64,000 nt of DNA from an uncultured Arachnia sp. (GTDB taxonomy: Bacteria; Actinomycetota; Actinomycetes; Propionibacteriales; Propionibacteriaceae), in NCBI GenBank assembly GCA_947493995.1, contig CANLTJ010000003.1, positions 217,298 through 281,297 of the forward strand, read 5' to 3'. Below, one piece after another: positions 59,298 to 64,000 of the stretch; the stretch's first letter is position 1, and the number at the start of each line of letters is the position of its first letter. The translations under genes were made by a program, and so were the position numbers. A model generated the notes under the pieces. The model saw only the letters and a program-made list of their open reading frames with translations. It did not search any database and was not told the DNA's origin.

Positions 59298-60337
59298 GAA
59301 TCCTCCTTGATCTGGATGAGCGCTTCGACAAGCTGTTCGTGTTGAGCAGGGGTGCGTACGGCCAACCGCAGCCATGTTGGTCCCAATCCCGGGAAGGTCT
59401 CTCCCCGTCGGACAGCGAATCCTCTTTCGGCAAGGAGTCCTCGCAGAGACGTTGCACTGATGGGTGAGGTGTCGAGCAGAACGAAGGGGGCGGCGCCTTG
59501 CACTGTGCGCAGTCCGATGCCCTGCAGCCTTTTGACCAAATCGCTGCGGTACTGAACTGCCTCCCGTGCCAGTGTGTCCGCCTCCTCGGCGCGCTCAGCC
59601 CGGCAGCATGCCACCATGGCTGCCACGGCTGGCGTAGAGACGGACCACGGCGGTTGCTGTACAGCAAGCAGCCGAACCAAGGTCGGATCACCGACCACGT
59701 AACCTGCCCGGATTCCGGCAATTGCCCATGTCTTGGTGAGGGAACGTAGAACCAGTCGGCCGGTCATGTCGGCGGCTATGAGGGACTCCGACTGGTCCGG
59801 GAGGGCGTCCATGAAGGCCTCGTCAACCACGAGCACGCTCGCCGACAGCGCCATCAACGAGTGTGCTGTGTGGAGCACGGCAGTGGGGTTCGTGGGATTA
59901 CCAACCAACACCAGATCGGCCGCGGGCACGCGTTGGTGCTTGAGGGTGAATCCGGTCCGAGCGTCGAGGAGGTGACGACGAGGCTGTCGTCCGGCCGCAA
60001 GAAGAGCTGCCTCCGGTTCGGTGAACTGTGGATGGACAACAACGCTGGTGCCTTTGATGGCCCGCGCGATCAGTGTGAAAGCCTCGGCTGCTCCGGCCAC
60101 TGGCAGCACCATCGAGGCATCGACGCCATGGTGGGCGGCGATGGTCTGTCGGGCTGGCTCAGTATTTGGGTAGCTCGCCCAGTCGACGTCGGTGGTCAAC
60201 CTTTCCATCAACCATTGCGGCGGGCGGGGGAGGCGCACGTTCACCGCGAAGTCGACGAGATTGTGGCCGAGGTCACTATCCCCGTGGTGCCACAGGTCCG
60301 GCTCAGTGACGTCGCGGGAGGAGGTCGCGTCAAACAT
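59282..60337 (-). CDS. cobC: Threonine-phosphate decarboxylase-like aminotransferase of B12 synthesis
   Basis: A 351-residue class I PLP enzyme of the CobC/CobD type, which makes the aminopropanol phosphate arm of B12 from threonine phosphate. It begins HHGDSDLGHNLVDFAVNVRLP, has LVLVGNPTNPTAVL, VLVVDEAFMDALPDQSES, and the PLP Lys in LRSLTKTWAIAGIRAGYV. ATG 60337 overlaps the cobB stop by eight bases; ATG 60352 is an alternative. Histidinol-phosphate aminotransferase is the main alternative, but context and the HHGD start favour CobC. Confidence 0.88.
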   Translation of the reverse strand: MFDATSSRDVTEPDLWHHGDSDLGHNLVDFAVNVRLPRPPQWLMERLTTDVDWASYPNTEPARQTIAAHHGVDASMVLPVAGAAEAFTLIARAIKGTSVVVHPQFTEPEAALLAAGRQPRRHLLDARTGFTLKHQRVPAADLVLVGNPTNPTAVLHTAHSLMALSASVLVVDEAFMDALPDQSESLIAADMTGRLVLRSLTKTWAIAGIRAGYVVGDPTLVRLLAVQQPPWSVSTPAVAAMVACCRAERAEEADTLAREAVQYRSDLVKRLQGIGLRTVQGAAPFVLLDTSPISATSLRGLLAERGFAVRRGETFPGLGPTWLRLAVRTPAQHEQLVEALIQIKEDSCPSL

Positions 60338-61763
60338 GCCGATGCACCGCATCGGCGAATCGCTGGGCCAGTTGGGGGTGGCCGGCCCAGTGCACGTGCA
60401 AATAGGAAGCGTGCAGGGTAGCGGTGGCGAATCCATCCGGGCGACCATTGAGTACCCAGGCTGAAGTGGCTTGGACGCGGGTGTCTTCGTCGGCAACCAT
60501 GCCTGAAGCAAACGTGACACTCCCGTCGTTGTGCTCCGTGCCCCCGCCTTCGGTGTTCGCGCTCCTGTCCGCGGATATCACGGTGCGGTGGAACTCATGC
60601 CCGGTGATGGTTTCGCCGATGCGGCCAATCAGTGTGTCCGCTTCGCTGGTGGCGCTCCGATAGCCCATCGTCAAACGTTCACCCATGCGGGCGGTGAGGG
60701 GGAGAGCTCCGGCCATCTCGTGGCCGTCCATCTGCTGACACAGGTACAGCAGGCCAGCGCATTCGGCCACCGTAGGCAGGCCTGCGATCACCTGCCGCCG
60801 GATGTCGGTCAGGAGACTGGTGTTGGCGTCCAGTTCCGTCGCGTGCACTTCGGGGAAACCACCGCCCAGCCACAAGCCTGAGACGTCTTCAGGCAGAGTG
60901 GCATCGTTCAACGGATCAAAGACCACCGGATCACAGCCAGCCGCAACGAGCAGTTCGTCAGTCTCGGGGTAGCGGAAGGTGAAGGCCCGGCCACCAGCCA
61001 CTGCGACCCTGGGGCGCTGCGGTGAGGGCGGGGTGACGACGGCGCTCGGGTCCCAAGGGGTGCCAGCGAGTGGCTGTGCACCGTTGGCGAGGGACATGAT
61101 GGCATCGAGATCCAGATGCTGTGCAACTGTCTCGCCCATGGCACGAATCCCAGCGTCGTCTCGCTCTGCGGCCGGCACGAGCCCGAGATGCCGTGAGGGA
61201 GCCTCCATGGTGAGTTTCCGGGGCAGCGCCCCCACGACGGGTATGTCGAGTTCCGCAATCGCCTCACGTACCTCCTTCTCATGACGTGCGCTTCCCACCT
61301 GATTCAGCACGACGCCGGCCACGCTGATGTTCGGATCGAACTGATCCATCCCAGTCACCAGCGCGGCGGCACTGCGTGAGGTGTGCCGGACATCCACCAC
61401 CAGTAGCAGGGGGGCCTTCAGCAACCTGGCCACATGGGCGGTTGATGCGAATCCGCGGCTCCCCAGTTGGCCATCGAACAGACCCATCACGCCTTCAATT
61501 ACCGCGACATCGCAGCCCTGTGCTCCATGGGCGAACAGGGATGGGATCAACTCCTCTTCGCACAGCACGGGATCAAGGTTTCGGCCGGGACGTCCGGCAG
61601 CGAGCGTGTGGTAGCCGGGATCGATGTAGTCGGGACCCACTTTGAAGGGCGCGACAGCGAAGCCCCGGGAGTGCAGGGCGGCCATCAGCCCTGTGGAGAC
61701 CGTGGTTTTTCCATGGCCGGAGGCGGGGGCGGCGACGACGAGGCGCGAAATGAGGCTCACCAT
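60330..61763 (-). CDS. cobB: Cobyrinate a,c-diamide synthase
   Basis: CobB/CbiA amidates the a and c side chains of cobyrinate using glutamine and ATP. The 477-residue protein has the N-terminal P-loop VVAAPASGHGKTTVSTGL, FKVGPDYIDPGYH, VIEGVMGLFDG, then the C-terminal glutamine amidotransferase domain with GGGFPEVHA, Cys in VAECAGLLYLCQQM and TGHEFHRT. ATG 61763 overlaps the cobO stop by seven bases. Confidence 0.93.
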   Translation of the reverse strand: MVSLISRLVVAAPASGHGKTTVSTGLMAALHSRGFAVAPFKVGPDYIDPGYHTLAAGRPGRNLDPVLCEEELIPSLFAHGAQGCDVAVIEGVMGLFDGQLGSRGFASTAHVARLLKAPLLLVVDVRHTSRSAAALVTGMDQFDPNISVAGVVLNQVGSARHEKEVREAIAELDIPVVGALPRKLTMEAPSRHLGLVPAAERDDAGIRAMGETVAQHLDLDAIMSLANGAQPLAGTPWDPSAVVTPPSPQRPRVAVAGGRAFTFRYPETDELLVAAGCDPVVFDPLNDATLPEDVSGLWLGGGFPEVHATELDANTSLLTDIRRQVIAGLPTVAECAGLLYLCQQMDGHEMAGALPLTARMGERLTMGYRSATSEADTLIGRIGETITGHEFHRTVISADRSANTEGGGTEHNDGSVTFASGMVADEDTRVQATSAWVLNGRPDGFATATLHASYLHVHWAGHPQLAQRFADAVHRHV

Positions 61764-62353
61764 TCGATCCCCACTTGTCCTTTTTGTCCACGGTCGAAGG
61801 GGTGCTTCACTTTGGTCATCTCGGTGACCATGTCCGCCAGATCCGTGATCTGCTCGGGGCAGCGGCGCCCCGTGATGGCCACGTGCTGGATACCCGGACG
61901 CGTGCGCAGCGCCTCGACCACCTCGTCGACGTCAATCCAGCCCCAGGCCATGGGGTAGGTGAACTCGTCGAGCAACCATAATTTGTGGCGTTCCTCGGAG
62001 AGACCGGCGCGAATGTTCTCCCAACCGGCGCGGGCGCTGGACTCGGCGTCCACGGTGGGTGTGCGGGTCCAGGACCACCCTGTGCCCATGCGTTCCCACG
62101 TCACCTCGCCACGGCCGTCCAGTCCCGAGAGGGACTCGAAGGCGTCCTGTTCTCCGGTGTGCCAGGTGGCGGACTTGACGAATTGGTACACGCCGATGGG
62201 CCAACCCTGTGCCCAGGCACGCAGGGCCATGCCGCAAGCAGCAGTGGTCTTGCCCTTGCCGTCGCCTGTATTGACGATGAGCACCGGACGCAACCGGCGC
62301 TCGCGAGTGGTCAGTCCGTCGTCGGGAATCATGGGGGGAATGCCGCGGCTCAT
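61757..62353 (-). CDS. cobO: Cob(I)yrinic acid a,c-diamide adenosyltransferase
   Basis: CobO/BtuR transfers the adenosyl group from ATP to cobalt. The 198-residue protein has the P-loop VNTGDGKGKTTAACGMALRA, GVYQFVKSATWHTGE and LWLLDEFTYPMAWGWID with ITGRRCPEQITDLAD. ATG 62353 (MSRGIPP) lacks a ribosome-binding site; it overlaps the stop of an upstream 8-codon ORF as ATGA. It heads the overlapping cobO-cobB-cobC-cobA operon behind a cobalamin riboswitch. ATG 62332 is an alternative start. Confidence 0.92.
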   Translation of the reverse strand: MSRGIPPMIPDDGLTTRERRLRPVLIVNTGDGKGKTTAACGMALRAWAQGWPIGVYQFVKSATWHTGEQDAFESLSGLDGRGEVTWERMGTGWSWTRTPTVDAESSARAGWENIRAGLSEERHKLWLLDEFTYPMAWGWIDVDEVVEALRTRPGIQHVAITGRRCPEQITDLADMVTEMTKVKHPFDRGQKGQVGIEW

Positions 62354-62376
62354 GCTGGTGGCATCGCAGTCGTCAT
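62350..62376 (-). CDS. Short leader ORF coupled to cobO
   Basis: An 8-codon ORF, MTTAMPPA then TGA, with a strong ribosome-binding site (AGGAG, six-base spacer) on the minus strand. Its stop overlaps the cobO ATG in ATGA, while cobO has no site of its own. Ribosomes loaded here could pass on to cobO, so riboswitch control of this site would control the whole operon. Confidence 0.5.
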   Translation of the reverse strand: MTTAMPPA

Positions 62377-62380
62377 CGGG

Positions 62381-62387
62381 TTCTCCT
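62381..62387 (-). promoter_or_regulatory. Ribosome-binding site of the cobO leader ORF, possibly sequestered
   Basis: AGGAGAA on the minus strand (62387-62381). Its GGAGAA is fully complementary to UUCUCC at 62448-62443 in the 3' edge of the riboswitch, giving a candidate sequestering helix. Confidence 0.45.
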
Positions 62388-62435
62388 AACAGGTCCACGC
62401 CTGCTTGTGAGCTCAGTGACACCAAGTGGTGCACC

Positions 62436-62530
62436 GGCTGAGGGAGAAAGGCCTGGCTTGCGACGAGTCGCTCACAGTGGCGGGACCGCTCCGGAGTTGC
62501 ACCGGTATTCCATCGCCCTCAACGCCTTCA
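62436..62530 (-). ncRNA. Cobalamin riboswitch upstream of cobO
   Basis: On the minus strand the conserved core reads GGAATACCGGTGCAACTCCGG, then GCGGTCCCGCCACTGTGAGC (62469-62489), then GCAAGCCAGGCC (62450-62461, B12 box). Outer helix P1 is TTGAGGG (62522-62516) with CCCTCAG (62444-62438). These are the hallmark aptamer blocks. The region downstream to the leader ORF is about 60 bases with no T-run terminator, so translational control is likely. Confidence 0.88.
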
Positions 62531-62541
62531 TCTTGGCATTG

Positions 62542-62569
62542 GGGCCCCGGCGATCAGTGATCGGGGCCC
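62542..62569. repeat. GC-rich hairpin between cbiT and the riboswitch
   Basis: GGGCCCC (62542-62548) pairs with GGGGCCC (62563-62569); an inner dyad CGATC-AGT-GATCG fills the loop. It lies 5' of the riboswitch on the minus strand and 38 bases before cbiT on the plus strand. Role unknown. Confidence 0.5.
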
Positions 62570-62607
62570 GATAACGTTGGTCAAGGTGAAACCGGGATGG
62601 TGCAAAG

Positions 62608-63228
62608 ATGTGGATCATGACCGACGATGCCCTGATCGAAGACCCGAACGGCCACGTTTTCGGCTCAGCACCCGGTCTGCCCGATGAGCTCTTTGAGCAT
62701 GACGGTTTGATCACCAAACGACATATCCGCGCCACCGCCATTGCACACCTGCGGCCGCGGTCTGGAGAATTGCTGTGGGATGTGGGCGCCGGCGCCGGAT
62801 CCGTCGCCATCGAGTGGTGCAGGGCCGCAGATGGGGCCCGAGCCATCGGGATTGAGCGCAACGCAGTCCGTGCGGAGCGTGCCCGTGCCAATGCGCTCAG
62901 GCTCACACCGAACGGAGCCATGAAGATTCTCAAGGCTACGGCTGCCGATGCGCTGGATGAGCTGCTTCCACCGGACGCGGTGTTCATCGGTGGCGGCGCC
63001 ACGATTTCCGTCGTGGAACGCGCCATGGAACGGCTGCCTCCTGATGGCAGGTTGGTGGTGCACGGCATCACGATTGAGGCAGAGCTGCTCTGCGTCGAAG
63101 CACAGCGTCGATGGGGTGGTCAGCTCAGCCGAATGCAGGTGGAAACGGCCCAACCATTGGGAGCCCTGACGGGATGGCAACCGGCCCGCACCGTCATTCA
63201 GTGGGCACACCAGAAGGCATCCGGCTGA
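62608..63228 (+). CDS. cbiT: Precorrin-6B C5,15-methyltransferase (decarboxylating), CbiT-type domain
   Basis: CbiT methylates and decarboxylates the corrin precursor at C15/C12. The 206-residue protein has [20 protein letters not shown], the AdoMet motif [18 protein letters not shown], and [16 protein letters not shown]. It is the methyltransferase normally found as the C-terminal half of CobL but is stand-alone here, so CbiE should be elsewhere. ATG 62608 or 62617 are both possible. Its 3' end overlaps cbiO by 35 bases (tail to tail). Confidence 0.88.
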   Translation: MWIMTDDALIEDPNGHVFGSAPGLPDELFEHDGLITKRHIRATAIAHLRPRSGELLWDVGAGAGSVAIEWCRAADGARAIGIERNAVRAERARANALRLTPNGAMKILKATAADALDELLPPDAVFIGGGATISVVERAMERLPPDGRLVVHGITIEAELLCVEAQRRWGGQLSRMQVETAQPLGALTGWQPARTVIQWAHQKASG

Positions 63229-64000
63229 TCAGCGCAGCCACATCCGCCACGCTACGCGGGACACCATCGCCTCCGAGCGTGCCGAGGTCAACCCCCAGCC
63301 GGTTCAACAGCTCGTACTGCCAGGGCTGACGCAACCGCGCCGATTCCACAAGCTCCGGATCTGAGAGCAGTTCCGGACCGCCCTGACGCACAAGGTGATG
63401 TGCGACGATGGCCACCTCGTCAGCCCACGTCAGGGCCAGATCCACGTCGTGAGTGGCAAGCACGACGGTGGACGACAGCCCTTCCAGGGCGCTCAACAGC
63501 TCGACGATTCCGGCGGGATCCAGGCCAGCGGTGGGCTCATCCAGCAACAACAGTTGCGGGCGCATGGCCACTGCACCGGCGATGGCGACCCGCTTCTTTT
63601 CGCCGTAGCTGAGCTGGTGCACGGGACGCTCGGCCAGATGGGTGATGCCCAAGAGCTCGAGCGCTTCCTCCACCCTGGCCCGCGCCTCGCGCTGGTCCAA
63701 TCCGAGGTTCAGTGGTCCGAATGAGACGTCCTGGGTGACATCAGCGGAGAAGAGTTGTTCGTCCGGATTCTGCAGCACCAGTTGGACACACCCACGATGT
63801 GCTCGCAGACTGCTGCGGTCATGGCGCAGGGGTTTGCCCTCGAAGGTGATCTGACCATCGACGGGTTTCAGGGCGCCGGACAAGCATGTCAACAGCGTTG
63901 TCTTGCCGGACCCGTTGGCGCCCAGCAACGCGACGCGCTTGCCCGTCGACACGGCGAAGTTCGCACGGTTGAGCACCGGCTCGCCTCCGGGGAAGCTCGC
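63194..64000 (-). CDS. cbiO: Cobalt/energy-coupling ABC transporter ATPase (5' end outside window)
   Basis: At least 268 residues of an ABC ATPase. Walker A is [13 protein letters not shown], the Q-loop [11 protein letters not shown], the signature [17 protein letters not shown] and Walker [14 protein letters not shown]; the Q-loop QNPDxQLF and GEKKR are typical of CbiO/EcfA. It probably powers cobalt import for B12 synthesis, given the cob genes next to it. The reading frame is open to the window edge (ASFPGGEPV before LNRANF), so the start lies beyond base 64000. Confidence 0.9.
   Translation of the reverse strand, partial: ASFPGGEPVLNRANFAVSTGKRVALLGANGSGKTTLLTCLSGALKPVDGQITFEGKPLRHDRSSLRAHRGCVQLVLQNPDEQLFSADVTQDVSFGPLNLGLDQREARARVEEALELLGITHLAERPVHQLSYGEKKRVAIAGAVAMRPQLLLLDEPTAGLDPAGIVELLSALEGLSSTVVLATHDVDLALTWADEVAIVAHHLVRQGGPELLSDPELVESARLRQPWQYELLNRLGVDLGTLGGDGVPRSVADVAALISRMPSGVPTE

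Overview
The window reads as chromosomal core DNA of a high-GC Gram-positive bacterium (Actinomycetota). The evidence is the mycobacterial-type integration host factor (mihF), an actinobacterial PriA without helicase motifs, the gene order secDF-apt-rel, DUF948/DUF6167-alaS-ruvX-mltG-aroECKB, carAB-pyrDF-mihF-gmk-rpoZ-metK-priA-fmt-rsmB, and many first genes that look leaderless. The complete-looking vitamin B12 genes and overall style suggest Propionibacteriales, but that placement is an inference. Coding density is very high and no stretch over 300 bases lacks a gene. No tRNA, rRNA, CRISPR array, insertion sequence or prophage was seen.

Layout: 1-6.0 kb ruvA end, ruvB, yajC-secD-secF, apt and a two-helix K+ channel with an RCK domain inserted before rel. 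6.0-13.0 kb rel (stringent response), a DUF349 protein, hisS behind a short leader ORF, aspS. 13.0-17.3 kb an accessory strip: EamA exporter, Bcr/CflA-type drug pump, luciferase-like monooxygenase, and a DUF559 nuclease-like gene bracketed by perfect 14-bp inverted repeats. 17.4-29.7 kb rarA, two small membrane genes, alaS, ruvX, mltG, shikimate genes aroE-aroC-aroK-aroB, CsbD, efp, nusB and a membrane protein. 29.9-43.2 kb pyrimidine genes carA-carB-pyrD-pyrF, then mihF, gmk, rpoZ, metK, priA, fmt, rsmB.

43.3-48.5 kb is a second accessory block: a carbohydrate-type ABC importer without its own ATPase, co-transcribed with a class V (isopenicillin N epimerase-like) PLP enzyme and divergently controlled by a FadR-type GntR regulator. 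Two palindromic candidate operators lie exactly 63 bp apart. 48.5-57.7 kb carries rpe, a PAC2 protein, B12-dependent metH, trmI, three small membrane proteins, tyrA, cmk and a NIF3/YqfO-like protein. 57.8-64.0 kb is a cobalamin block: cobK on the plus strand, cobO-cobB-cobC-cobA as an overlapping minus-strand operon behind a cobalamin riboswitch, a stand-alone cbiT, and the start-truncated cobalt transporter ATPase gene cbiO.

The observations I would follow first are: the riboswitch plus 8-codon coupled ORF in front of cobO; the internal ribosome-binding site and start inside the K+ channel gene, which would make a free RCK subunit as in MthK; the inverted-repeat-flanked DUF559 gene; the hisS leader ORF; and the paired operators of the ABC/aminotransferase block.
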